Shown: in pieces, positions 12,041 to 25,600 of the stretch
Numbering within the stretch: position 1 is the first letter of the stretch
Layout of the letters: each line of letters starts with the position of its first letter
Assembly (NCBI RefSeq): GCF_002443255.2
Contig: NW_019211459.1
Location: forward strand, 18,820,253 to 18,884,252
Source of the DNA: Varroa destructor
Taxonomy: Eukaryota > Arthropoda > Arachnida > Mesostigmata > Varroidae
Length of the DNA: 64,000 nt
Reading direction: 5' to 3'
Position numbers and translations under genes: made by a program
Notes under the pieces: model-generated
Seen by the model: only the letters and a program-made list of their open reading frames with translations
Database searches by the model: none
Told to the model about the DNA's origin: nothing

Positions 12041-13049
12041 GCGTGCGGGCAGTATTGTCTTACTTAATAGAAATTAACATACGTTTCACAAGAAAGTTTA
12101 CTCTGCAGCACAATATCAAGCGACGACCCCCTGTAACGCACAACTATTTAAATTTTTAACTTTAAACTTTGGTGAAATGGGTCACAGCCCCTTGCTATAG
12201 TGCCCCATTGAGTAACCATGAGGGCAAAGCGCTTGCCAAAAGTAATTGAGTAGCTACGTTATTATCATAAAAGACATTTTCGTGCTGTTGCCCCCCCAGT
12301 GCCAGACGTCCGGAGCCTACTTCCATGTGCAACGTATTACGCATTAAACGATCTTTGCTAGATGGATCAAATCAATTACACAAGTCGTCGCGAAAAGAAA
12401 TAAAATTAAAAATATTACACTTTTTATCACATTTATTTAAGAATATAGAAATATTAGAAGCATTTTGAACAAAGTCGTACTTTTCAATATTCGTATTCGT
12501 GGCTGATCATCAGGATACCAACGTCCACAGCGCGTATCATTTTTTTCATTTCATCACAGCATTTCGAAATATTTCAATACTATGGACATTCCCATCGTTT
12601 TTATATAGTTTTTCTTCTTAAATATTCAGAAATTACTATCCTCTATTGCACTGATATTTTTATGCTATACCCTACATAATGGCTTTTTATGCGCCACACG
12701 CCACCTTTGTATAAAAATAGGTGCTCATTCATTATTTATTTGCCGTCACGTAAATTTCATAAATCAGTATCTACCGACCGGACTAGGGGGGGGGGGTGTC
12801 GTCAGGTTGCTATTACACCTATTTACCTAGAAATGCATGTATAGGATACGTATTGATTTACTTCATTTAGAGAAAGGACGAATGGATACATAAATAATGA
12901 TTTGCACAATATAAATCACTAAAAAATTATCTTCAACTTTGGGGTTTATAGAAAACCTTTCAGTAACTTGCAATTACCGAAAGTTGTACATACTTAAAAG
13001 GATATCTTAACAGATAATTCACAAGATATGCATATCTAATATCAAGAGC

Positions 13050-13075
13050 ATATATATATATATATATATATATAT
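13050..13075. repeat. (TA)n microsatellite
   Basis: Thirteen TA units in the 3' flank of the SEC14-like gene. Confidence 0.95.
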
Positions 13076-13120
13076 CCTCTACTGTATGTCACTAAGTACG
13101 ATGATCAGGGAAAGCTACGG

Positions 13121-13147
13121 TTTTTTTTTTTTTTTTTTTTTTTTTTT
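13121..13147. repeat. Poly-T (27)
   Basis: An uninterrupted run of 27 T. On the minus strand this is poly-A about 260 bp downstream of the SEC14-like stop codon. No target-site duplication was identified. Confidence 0.95.
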
Positions 13148-13403
13148 GATTAGAGAACGTATGCTTAGCTAATAGTATTGCTCCTCTCCGGCTATGAGTC
13201 AGGTGCCCCTTTTTTTTACAAAGTATTCTTTTGTATTTTGTGCAATTACATTTCCATTAGATAGCTAATTAGCTATTCTGAAGTACCCCCTGATACATCA
13301 ATCATGCGTTATCCTGTACGAATCCTATGACGAACTGCAGGAGTAGTTTGACAATAGCACACAATTGATTTGCTAGTAACGATTATGATTATGTCGATGT
13401 TTC

Positions 13404-14568
13404 TCAAGGTTCATGCACGAACAGCATCTTCTCATTCAAATTGGCGGCTGGTATAATTTTAAAATTATATGAAATCCGCTTAGACCTGAAGGATGAGTAG
13501 GAATTATCGAACCGTAACAGGTACTCGCCGGCCACGTCGCAACAAACAGTGAATACGACTGGGCCCTGAAACGAGGCAGCATTTTTCAGGTGGCATTATT
13601 TAGAAAACTTTCTATAATAACATTGCAACAGATTTATTTTGATAGTAATGATATATTATCTAGTATGTTACAGTATTGGGATACTTACAGTGTGTGAATC
13701 GTACCGCTTCATGGGAAGAATTTCACCAATATCATCTGAAACGTTTAAAATTGGGATAGTTTCGTATATTGTTGTTGTTTTTTGCTTTTTGAAGAAAATA
13801 GTGTACGACATTTATCCTTACAGGTTTATCTAGATAGTCTGCAGTTGATATACATGTTATTCACTAACCTTCTGAAGTACGGCACAACAGAGATAATGCT
13901 ATGTCGTGTCCGTCAGATTCAAATTCGACGAAAAGGCCAGCGCCTGGCCCGGTGATTACGATCGAGACGTCGGTGTGAGAACGACGGGCCACAGTTATCT
14001 AAAAATAGAGCCGACGCAAAAATAGCAGCACATTAACAACGATATAGTTAAGCTGGTAATAACAAAGTAAATTTTCTTGTCAACCATACATAAGCGCAAT
14101 GGTTAAATTATGTGTGTGTGTGTGTGTGTGTATATATAACCAATTAATTATATTGTAGCTTGCTTACATATGTTGCGTATAGAAAGTAGAGTTGAGGAAC
14201 GGACAATCGTAACGGAAATATGAACTAAAAGCAGGAAGCTAGCAAGAAAAATGCACCCAACACGAAGAAAATTCCATAATATATATATAATATGCGTTTT
14301 TATCTGGCAAGGAAACGTTGATTCTACCTTTAAATGCTATGAAACTTCTAGAATCTCGGAAATACACAAGGGTTAGGAATTCAGTACAACTAGCAGTTGT
14401 GCGGGTTGTTTTTGATCACATTTGGAATGATGGGTCATATGGGAAGGAACACAGAGTATTTGGGTCGTGTGTTGTCGAACTTTAATCGAATTATAAACAA
14501 ACAACGTAATCACTTTCGTTTTTTACCACACGCACGCATTCACACAGACAGACACGCTCGCAGCCGCC

Positions 14569-14623
<55 letters not shown>

Positions 14624-14629
14624 CCACAC

Positions 14630-14664
<35 letters not shown>

Positions 14665-17600
14665 AAATTTTGAAAAGTAAATTGTTACGTTTTATGGAAG
14701 TCATTATATTGAACTCTAAAGCATGACAACCCCTTATATGTGGTTGCTTTTAGCGAATTTTCTGGCATACTGCATCGTCTGGACAAAATCATGTTGTCAA
14801 CGCAAGTCATTCTCGAATAGCTATGGGTCAAATATTTACCACAGATAATTATAGTGGAATCGTTCATAAGCGCTGCGCGGTTATGCGTAAAAACAAGTTG
14901 TATACGAATTTTTGCTTCAGTATACAGTATTGTATATTTATGTGTCGATATTTATTTATTACTCCTTACCTGTCGCATTCGATCTTCTTCGGAAATTAGA
15001 TTCTGCAATTCATGTATGATCTGAAATTGAAACAAATACTCAGCCACACCTTCATTTAAGCGTCGCACTTATTATGTAGCCGTTACAGAAGGTCCGCTTG
15101 AAAAAAATTCTACTTTCTTATTCTATTTACTTGTTTACAAATTAATTAACTAACGTCCTGCTATCAGTGAGACGAAGTCATAAGCTAACACACTAATACG
15201 TACTGTCTTATCAGCCATTCGATATGTATTCTACAATGCGTATCAAATGGGAAAGCTTTTGAGTAGAGATATTAGTCTTTTATCTTACCTCCTGGTTAAG
15301 CTTATGGACGTAGACGACTTCGTGTTCACAGTTTGGATCATTTCCTGGGCCCGTACGTGTACCACCGAATTTCACCGGCAATTCCTCTGGATTAGCAATT
15401 TCCAGAAGCGCAGCCATCCATTGTGCTCGGTCTATGATATATATATATATATATAATAGCGGAACATAAAATGTCTATTATGTGTTCAGTAAACGCGTTA
15501 CTGAGCTGTTTCAAAAGATAAGCTAAGAGATACTTCATTCTTATTTGGTATTTTGGCGATTCCTTGCATGATAAATAACTGCAACTATTAAGAGGTGATT
15601 TACGAGTAAAAAAAAATATAATTTCAGGGCTCTGTTTGGTAACTTCAAAAAGTGAACACCAGATGCGCCGTCCTTGACCACTTACCTTTGCCATATATTT
15701 TTACTTTTTCCAGAGTTGGAGCGTTTAGGAGCGGCTTGATCATGTTGAAGAACAGATGAAAAATCGGCGGAGCTACAAAATCATAACTGATAACATGTTG
15801 GTGATTTATTGAATCCAACTTTGATCGCAGTCTTCGTTAGTACCACTAATGACTGCGTCTGCGTGGTACGTATTTTTTGCGAGCGATTGTGTTTGGTAAT
15901 GGCAATTGACATGATGCATGCAGATTTACTAATATTTCGGTACTGCGTAAAGCATAGAAGACAGTTATACGATGGACATTAGTCGCGAAACGACGGGATT
16001 GTGTTATATTACATTAGTTACCATTAATAATAATCGCGTGGACGAGATACTCGGGATAGTTGCATTCGTAGGCTCCGACCAATTCCGTAAACACCGAGAT
16101 CGCTGTTCAAAACAATAGCGATAGATAGATATATATATATTAGGCCTTTTGCTACAGAACAGGATCGTCCCTCTTCTCAAATGTCTGGCCTGTACAGTAA
16201 AAAAGTTCCGCGATAGAAGGCGTGACAGTCTTGCTGTCACGTGTCCTTAGCAGAGACTACATATAGCTACATCCTATCGAAATAGATAGACATAAATAGT
16301 CTTCTGAAATATATGACTTCGTAGACACTGATTTCAAAGGCAGTAAGTCAACGGTCAGTGTTCTCATACGCCTTTACTAGGGCTATTATTAAATATATGT
16401 CAAAGCTGTGAACGCCGACAACATACAGACTGCAGAGATGTTGGCCATAATATCGAATCCTTCGACGTCGAATATGAGTGTATGACCCTCAATAATACGC
16501 CCGAGCTGAAAAGTGGATAACGTTTGGAGTGTAATTATAACATCCATTGAGCGTCAGCTGATACAGCCCCAGGTCGGCATTGTAAATAGGCTTTTTCCGT
16601 CCACTAATGCTACCTATAACCAGCTAAGACTATATTCCATCGGCAGATTAGCGAGGCACTTCTGCAGTACGAAATATACTGTTCATCATTTAGTTATGTT
16701 TGGTAAAGCTGACAACTGTCAAATATCATTTCGCCCCAAACCGTGTCAACGGATTTTACCGATATTGTCTACGGTCATCATAGGCCCAGAGCCATCTCTT
16801 CTGTATAGAGTATGCTAATTTTATACATATCATTCAACGGGAGGACGAATGTCAAATTTCGACATTGATATTTCACGGGGCAGATACATTCCCACGTTAT
16901 GATATAGTGGCCCCCGATTCGGTTATGGTCATCTTATAGCAGTTTTCTGATCTTTTCTATATGGGCTACGCAGGCTATAACCAAACGACTTGAAGCCGAG
17001 CTAGGCACATATTCGATCACCAACAATACGGAGTTTGGCCATGAAGGCTCTCTAGAAAATCAACACAGCAAATGAATTGCCAAGGTCAGAGGAAAAAGGT
17101 CCTACCTTTTTACCTTGCTCACGAAGTACGAGTAGTGATTCCTCCATTCGGTGCATCAGCATCTTAATCACTTGAGAACGTCGGGCAATTTGGAGAAAAT
17201 CTGATAGAAGTTTGCGTAATCCCGGGATGAAAGAACAGAGACAATCGGAGGAGAATAGAACCCTTGCGTATAGGAACGAAGATGGCTCAAGAAATAAATT
17301 TGAGACCTTCTAACGACCTCTGTATTAGCATGATTTGTTTTCCGTATTCATATTGATAGTCGGAAATTGTTTGTTTATAAGCGAAACACTAAAAATACGA
17401 CTTACTTGTAGGGATTACTTGAAAACTATGAGAAAAAAAATCCTAATGCTGCAGTATAAACGCCTTTGGCACCGGATTTCACAATGCTTTACCTACAAAT
17501 CTTCATTCGGCAACAAGGCAAAATCTATATGAGATCTTGGTCTCTGCCCTTTGTTTTCGTTGAGGTACAACTGACAGGAATTAGAGCACGTACATTTGGG

Positions 17601-19649
17601 GAGGATGTTGGTAAGCGGATAGATCATGATGCAACCACCGTCTTTGCTAAATCCACATGTGCCTCCAGGGAAAATCGCTTTGATCCCCTGAAATGCGAGA
17701 ACACACGGCAGCATATATATAAAAACCTGTCGTCATAGTCCATTGTCTGCAAAAAGAGCCGATTCATAGTCCGTTGGGGACTTCACCCTAGAAATAAGTT
17801 GAAGAACGGCATAAGACGTTCAGCCAAGACTTTGACCCTTTTATGTTGAAAATATAAATGATATCACTTTAGCATGGGTTACTTGCTTGGGCAGTACATG
17901 TAGAAGGCCTGTTGTTTCGTTTACCGTTTTAACGTTATATTGGAAAGGCCAAACTGTTTCATAACACGTTTTCAATATTTAGCGTCATTGATAAAATGCT
18001 AATGAAAATTATACTGTACTGCTTACTGGATTTGGTTTAAATTCTTCCAAAATGTGATCAAGCCTATACCGACGACGGAAGTCCACACTCTGAAATTCAA
18101 TACGTTAAACCTATATGTAACAAATGCAATAATGATAATTTCACTTGAAAAAAAACATTATATATATATATATACCTTTAAGTTTTATTCCTTGCAGGCC
18201 AAATTGAGCTCTTCAATCCAATCTAACAGGACATCCTGCCCTAACAATCGATAACAAACCACCAATGGAGAATAGTCTTTTATAAACTAGTAGTTGTTAC
18301 TCAGAAAACTACCGTACAAAAAGAAAATATAAACATTTGTTAATTATTCATAATCGGTATATTAGGGGCAACTGTGGTTTTTGGTACGGCTATTACCACG
18401 GATCGTACGGAGTTAGCTGAAACGAAATAATGAAACCCCATTGATTTTACGTAATATTGAAGGTCAAGATAGATTGCTTCGATCATTGAGGTATCATTCA
18501 TATTTTCAGCCCGTCTATTCCATTTGGATGCTGCTTAGTTTCCAGATACCATATATATATATTTTCTGCTTAATATCCCAGTCAGGCGTTAGGATTAATC
18601 TCAGCAAGGAATAAAGCAAACTATTGGGTATTAACGAGGAAAGAAATGCATAGTTAGTCAAAACATGTTAAAGACAAACACTCTCACGAAGTATCTTAGA
18701 ACGAGCCGTCAATGAAGACGTAATGGCGTATCGCGCGCAACTGCTCAACAACTGCAGATTGTAAGGATTTGAGTAATTCTCCACTTTGCAACATTGTATG
18801 AGACTGTTATTCGAAGCCTGAACACGAGGTGTCCGCTGTACGAATGGTTAGAGTTTACGGCGAGAAACACTATCAACGCCACTAATACGCAACGCATCAT
18901 AACGCTACAATGGCGTAAGCTGAGTTGAAATTTTGTTTGTCTAAAAGTATGAGTGTCATTTCAAATTTTTAGCACAATGCCCTGAACTATGTACCCCTTA
19001 TTCTTTTTTTGTCTTCTACAAGGTCTTCCTCTTTCTAATCAAAGACACTCTTGCCACCAGCGTCTAATTTCCTTATAGTTTTTTTTTCCCTTCGAGGAGT
19101 TATCTATTTACAGCCTAACTGCGGGTAAGTGTGTCAAGCGACGCCCAGGAGCTATAACGTTAATAACTCGTCTTTTACTATCAGTATGTAATAGTGGCTA
19201 TTACGTGTTTTGTAACAATCGCTGACAAAGAAATCTAATTACGTATTGACGCATAACTACAACAATATGTGGCAGAATACGCAATATGCCTAACTGATGA
19301 TGAGCCCCAATCGAAAAGGCGATTTTTCGTACTCGTAAGCCTACCACCTGTAGGCGTGACGGAGCGGAACAATTTTAGATCGTCACTATACGTAGTCATG
19401 CACGACATTTTTGCCTAAACGCAACTGGAGCCCGAGATATGTTGCATGACAACAGAATATATGAGGGAAATTGAAAGATAGCCAGGATTGGTAGGAGATT
19501 CCAAAGCGGCAATAAATCTGATTGTCACCAAGCGATGATACGTTTTCTGAAAGACATCGGCCGCATAGAACACATGTAGCCAGCAGCTGACAATACTTGC
19601 TACCCATTTTCAGGATGGCCTTGGAAAACGGGCATTAGGGTACTCGTAT

Positions 19650-19689
<40 letters not shown>

Positions 19690-22600
19690 GTAGCAGCATC
19701 TCAGACGAAATGACGTACAGAATACTTATATAATACAAAATACTTATAACAATAATAAATAATAGCGAAATAGTTCGCTTTTAATCTGTTTCTATCGTTT
19801 GGTGGCTATGTACAATATCTGGTCGATAAGAAAAGGCCCACCGTTAATTATACGGGTGACTTTAGCGGCCCTGTCGCAGCTGTCGAAATCGCCGAGATAG
19901 CGTTTGGTTAATAGCAAGTGTATCTATTAGGTGACCAGGGAGTGAATCTTGGATCACTACCGTATACGCTGCCTGCGTGTAACGTATGCGGAGCATTGGA
20001 AGGGCAGGCTTCAAGAACGGTCCGTACTTATTCCTTATGCGTGCGCTAAACATTCCTAGCGATTTCCCTACTCGGGTTTGTTAGAGAACGCCCTTAATAA
20101 TTATTAAGCGTTAAGCGCTCCGTGGTGAGAAAAAAATCTATACTGGTCCAACAAATGAGTCTTCGCCTTCGTTTTTGATTTAACAAAAAGGCTCGATAGG
20201 GAACGAAGGCAGCGCACGCTCCTGTATACTTTCACTGACTTACTCAGACCTAATTTTGCTTCTGACCTGCAGGATTTTATTAGTCACTGTAATATGTGCA
20301 ATTACAAACTCAAATAACGTTCTAAATAAAACTTACCTTTTCAAGCATATTTTTAGATGCCTCAACATTAAAGTTTCTAGCTGAAAGAACACAATAGATA
20401 TTTGATTAATTTTTTCGTTAGTGTTCTATATTCTACAACTTGGTAATTAATATATCTAAAAATAATATCATATACATTTATATCACTATATAGCCGCGTT
20501 GATTTACTCGTATATATATATATATATATTTCTTTTGTTTATGGTTACTAACAAACGTCACCTTCGGAGTTACTCAATTAGATCTCAGATCTGTTGTTGA
20601 TGACAGGCCTCTGAATCAGAGCAATTCGGCAGCTTCATCCGACGATTCTTTTTTCTAGATAGCTACTTACTGTACTGAAGGAGAGATTGTTTTGATTGTA
20701 CAATGGGGGGTATTCGACTTCGAGGTTTATCTAGCTATCCACTTGTGCATTGAACACGCCATATTGTGCAAGCATGCACACGTCTACTCAGAGTGCGTAT
20801 AATCCATCGATGTTTCACCCATAACGATCAGCTGAACCCCAGCGTCTCTTCTAAGCTTATTTTTATAGAAAAAACATAATTCTGAATAGCATTCCACATA
20901 TGGACGTGACTCATGTTGCTACATGAAAACAAAGCATAGCCCTCATTTTTGGTGGTTCTTCAGAATGTTCCGAGTGAAAAATGGATGTCACGTATTCGCG
21001 GAACGTTCAGTTGGTCAGATACCTAAAAAGTCAATCGTATTGAACGCTTTGCTTTATTTCTGCGGTTGTTGACGATTACCTCGAAGCCACCGAAGACAAT
21101 AATGGTCGTCATGCCAGTCCTGCGTCAAGAGGCTTGAGCACACGCGCTTGAACTGAAGTAACAAAAGCAATAAACACTGTCAACAAAGAGAGATATACTA
21201 GAAATATTTCTATACTAGAATATATCTATATACGCCATTTACTGAATCACAAGTAGCTGGCCCTGGAAACAATCTAGCTATCGAGGGAGACAAATATCTA
21301 CTGCTAAGTTTGCGTGAATAAGTGATAACTTACGCCTTTTGGGGCCGAAGGCAAAAGGCCTAAATCTACAACTATCAATACATACATTTCTAACAGACTG
21401 TACAGTGGGCACTTTCAAATCGAAGCGGGAATTTTTACAATTAGAAACGAAGTGTCGATAACAATCTCTACAGAAAACGGATAAAGAAGAACTTCAGAGA
21501 TAGGCGTTACTATAGGTCAAAGTACTATTTTCGTTTTACTTTACTGCAATGGTAGATTTTTTTATTGTTATTAAAATTAAAGTATTAAAACCTGATCCCG
21601 ATTTCTGTCCGTGGGTGAGTTTATAGGCCGTTTTACAGCGCATCTTTTTTAGCCTAAAAAGTGTTTCGCGTCTTTGCTTTCTTTCTTGACAACTCTCCGA
21701 ATTGGGTCTTTCACGTTTCTCGCACAGGTCGATGCTCCACGAACCTTACCCCTAGATAAAAACTCGTTTCCGTCTATGTAAAATCCGTCCATAAGAAGAC
21801 CCGCGAAGATAACGGCATTTCGTGCGCCCAAAAACCCCTTTGTCTCATATCAAGCATACATGACAAACTTAATTCAAACGTCGTTCTATTATAAGAAAAT
21901 AACCTAAGGCCTTCTCAGTAGCTTTAATCCTATTATATACTCAACGAAGGCCTAAACAGGGATCTATAAAGTTCTTGATTTTTTTGGCACATCGAAGCGA
22001 TAGTTTGACGTTTATAACTGCTAATCTTTATTGCCTACGTGTAGAGCAGAAAATAGGCGTTCGTATTTAGCGTATACAAAACGTTAGTCATTCTCGATTT
22101 ATAGCCCAAGCAAGAGGTATTTCTATTTCTACATTTTCGACTCTGTGCAATTTACTTTTGGAAATCGATGTCAGCTACACCCTGTTCCGCAGCATCCATC
22201 AGCATAACTAAATCGTACCATTAACAAATAAGCAGCGTTCCTCGAGAACAGCGGAAACGAATAGTGTCCGTCAATCATATCTTAAAACGTTTTCAAAATT
22301 GTTCAGCAGAGTCGTACGCTAGACGTAACAGGGGCGCCCACCAACAGAAAATGGGTCGAAAAATTCGGCCCAAACGAAATCGGAAAAATGTCAGAAAACG
22401 CTGAAGAAGGAGAGGCTAACGAACCGCGATGGCAAGCTTTCATCTCGCTTTTTTGTGTAGGTGAACAGAACGGAAGGGCAACACCGATCGACGGAATAAC
22501 CATATTCCGACATGAGACGGCAAGAACTAGTGCAGCTTGAAGCTCGTTCCTTAAAGATCATTAAGAGTGAAAATTAAGTAGAGTATTTTGCCAGGGGGTA

Positions 22601-25600
22601 TACAGGATAGATCTGCTACCAATTGACATGTTGTTTTTATCGTTTTCGCGTAGATATACCAGTTCCGCCTATAGACTGCTGCTTGTGATTGAAAAAAAGC
22701 GAATCAGATAGGAAACTTCAGATGAACTCACGGTCGCTGCCTATGCCCTTTGTGTGCCATTGATTAAATTTACGAAAGGCTCTAATCAGATCACTTATGT
22801 GAGATACCAATATCTCATTAAAGTACAGTATTTATTATGGTTAAAAGCTAATTTTCTTCAGTAGTATATCACGTGTTATGTAAACGCATATGGCGGTTTT
22901 ACTCTTTTGTAGATAATTAATTCTATATAATACTTAACTAGGACTAAAATAGGGACACGTCTTCTCACCAAAAACGCTAATATTGCACACTAATATATAA
23001 GTAAGCACAACAATGATAAAATTGAATAAAATGGAAAAAAGCACAAAAAAATAAGAAAAAAAATTCATTGCAGAAAACCTAAAATGAACCTAAAAATGAT
23101 ATCCCTTGAGAGATATGCTAATGGAAATTATAAATAATATAATGATTAATCTAAATTTGCATCGGTGTTTTCTGGTGATATCACATGACGCCTGAAGGAA
23201 GCTGATTGCAGGTAGAGATGTGAGAACTTCAAAGCGGGGTCGACTTAAGCTTTTATAGTGTTGGTTTACGGTTTAATAGCAACATCAAGAACAAACTCAA
23301 AAATTGAAGCTTTGCTGATGCGCCCAGTACGCTCAAGTTTTGATTATAGTCAGTCAATAGAATTCTAAGTACAGTTTACAGAAGTTCAGGTACAATTGAT
23401 AGAAGTTAACATAGCCATAGAAATCGCGTCCTCAATAGAGCTTTTATTTTTTTAGCTTTGTCGTTGGCTGGCAAGAATCATCACTTCACAGCCACTTGTT
23501 TTGCGCTTATATAGACGTAGACTTGTATTTAATCATTTTAAACTTTTTTATGATAATTGAAGCTTCCGAAATGATCGGGGGGGGGGGGGGTGTTACACCA
23601 GTGCACGGCAACAAACTCACACAACGAACTTTCCCATCGTCTTGACCTATAACCTGCAGTCATGGATACTCGTAGCGATCTCGGCCATCCTTGCTTGTTC
23701 TTTTTTCAGCCTCGGATTCGTTTTTCTATTGTCGCCGTGTTCCGTAGTTTGCGCGGTCGACTTAAGCCGTTAGATGCTACTTCAGACGTTCATGGACAGA
23801 AAGGGACGTACCCTCGAGGCATTCTTTCGCCTATGCCACACTTCGCAGCGGTGCTACGCATTTTCTAATTCTAATTCTTCACTCTGGAAAATAACGCGCC
23901 ATAGCAGTTGTCTATGTACTTATGTGGCGCTAATGATACATAGAGAATAGCCAGGCGTCGGCTGTTCCCAGAGTTACGAGTCGTACGGCACGCCACTCAA
24001 AAGTATCAAGCCTATTTACCCTCTTACATTTTCGTAGTAGAACAATGCTGCTGCGCATTAGCACCAAGCAGCTTGCTGATTGACGCAAAACAAGGTCGAA
24101 AAAACTGTAGAGCTTCGAAAGTAATAGGTCTGGTAGGTTGGCTCAAGGTCCAAGTCGCACTACCGTCGTCGAGCCGGATCGTAAAACTATTACAGTTCGC
24201 TGGAGTTGCTTCATGAGCAAATACTTGATACTTTAAATACATACGGTCTCGAACCTATGTCGCCGTGCTAAGGTGACGTGTGCTAAGTTACTTTCACACG
24301 GTGACAGGACCTACGAAAGGTATTGATCTCACCGTTCCCCGAATGCTGACTAAAAGGGTCAAACTCACGATTCATGCCCAATTTCTCGAACATCCACGAA
24401 CTTTTTAAAGTTCTTTCTGGGTCTTCTGTTACGACAGAAGCTTTTTTTCGATGAGTTTGCTTTTTTCGGACGAAAGCGTCTATACAATCTTACTTCGAAG
24501 TTTTCTTACGTCTCTTCGATACCGAGCTGAAATCGAACGAAGCCCGCGGTATTCCTTGAAAATGGAATAACCCGTCTTACGACTGAAACGCTTGGGCGTA
24601 AAATTCTTGACATGAGATTTTTTATCGCCGATGCTGTTCAAGCAGTGTTTATTTACTATAATCAGCTTACAGCTTAGATCCGCTGACTTCTTTTGCGCGT
24701 GGCATCTTAAACTAATAGTTAGTCGGTAAATTTCCACGAACCAATATCGCTTGATTTAGGTTTTTCCTTAGCGTCGGTATACTGAGAAGTTTTCGTAGTT
24801 CGAAAGCCGCGAAACTTGCTTAAAGCTACTTTCAGTATCAATCTAAATTAGATGTGGATACACGGTACGGTCTTTCATCTCCTCGAGACGACCTACTGAC
24901 GTTATTGCCGCGTTGCGCAAATGTCCAGAGAAAGAGAGAGCCAAGGAAGCTTACCACCGAACGTTAAAGCTACGTACCATATGCCGCAGTATAGTAGGCC
25001 AAAGATATGGGATGCTCAAGTCGAAAAAGTCTATTTGGCTTCATCGTATGCACAGTCTCTTGTCAGAGGCCCTGTCTTCCCTTATTTATGTTAAGTTTGC
25101 TTTTATTTGTATGTTCCTGAGCAGTGGCGGGGGGCAGTGGGGGTTTTTCAAATGTATATACACATATACACAGTTGAGTTTTGCTATATTCACCTCAAGT
25201 CCCGGCATTATGCGCGGCTGCGCTAAAACCAGTGATACTAAAGATGAAGCATTACACGTTTCTCATCTCGCCGATATTGCAAGAGGTACATAGATATTGA
25301 TGCGTTATCTGGAAATGATAAGATGAAGGCACTAGTGTTCATTGACATGAAAGCGTTTAGAACACGAACTATCAGAGGTCGCGTGACATTTCTAACCTTT
25401 TATATTTTGTTTTTTTTTTTTCTTTCTACATAAGCGAATGCTCTTGCCCGTAGTAAGTGACTTATCACAATCGGCAAAAGAAACAAATATTGTATTCCAC
25501 CGATAAGTCAGTTGGGATGCTTCAAGAAAGCACTTTCTGTCCTCTTCTTTTATAAAACATTTGCTTGCCGCCAACGTGTAAATACTAGAACATTTGCAAG

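Larger units (their letters stand above)
12041..13403. other. Convergent intergenic spacer with simple repeats
   Basis: Separates the plus-strand H4-like gene from the 3' end of the minus-strand SEC14-like gene. It holds an 11-base poly-G (12786-12796), a TA microsatellite (13050-13075) and a 27-base poly-T (13121-13147). No gene is seen. The 3' untranslated regions of both neighbours presumably reach in here. Confidence 0.6.

Noticed and set aside
14397..14666. Plus-strand ORF ending in a Thr-His run
   Set aside because: Its second half is the translated CA/GA microsatellite, and it lies in a SEC14-like intron.
16222..16242. 8-bp hairpin CGTGACAG-loop-CTGTCACG
   Set aside because: Too short to stand out in 64 kb of sequence.
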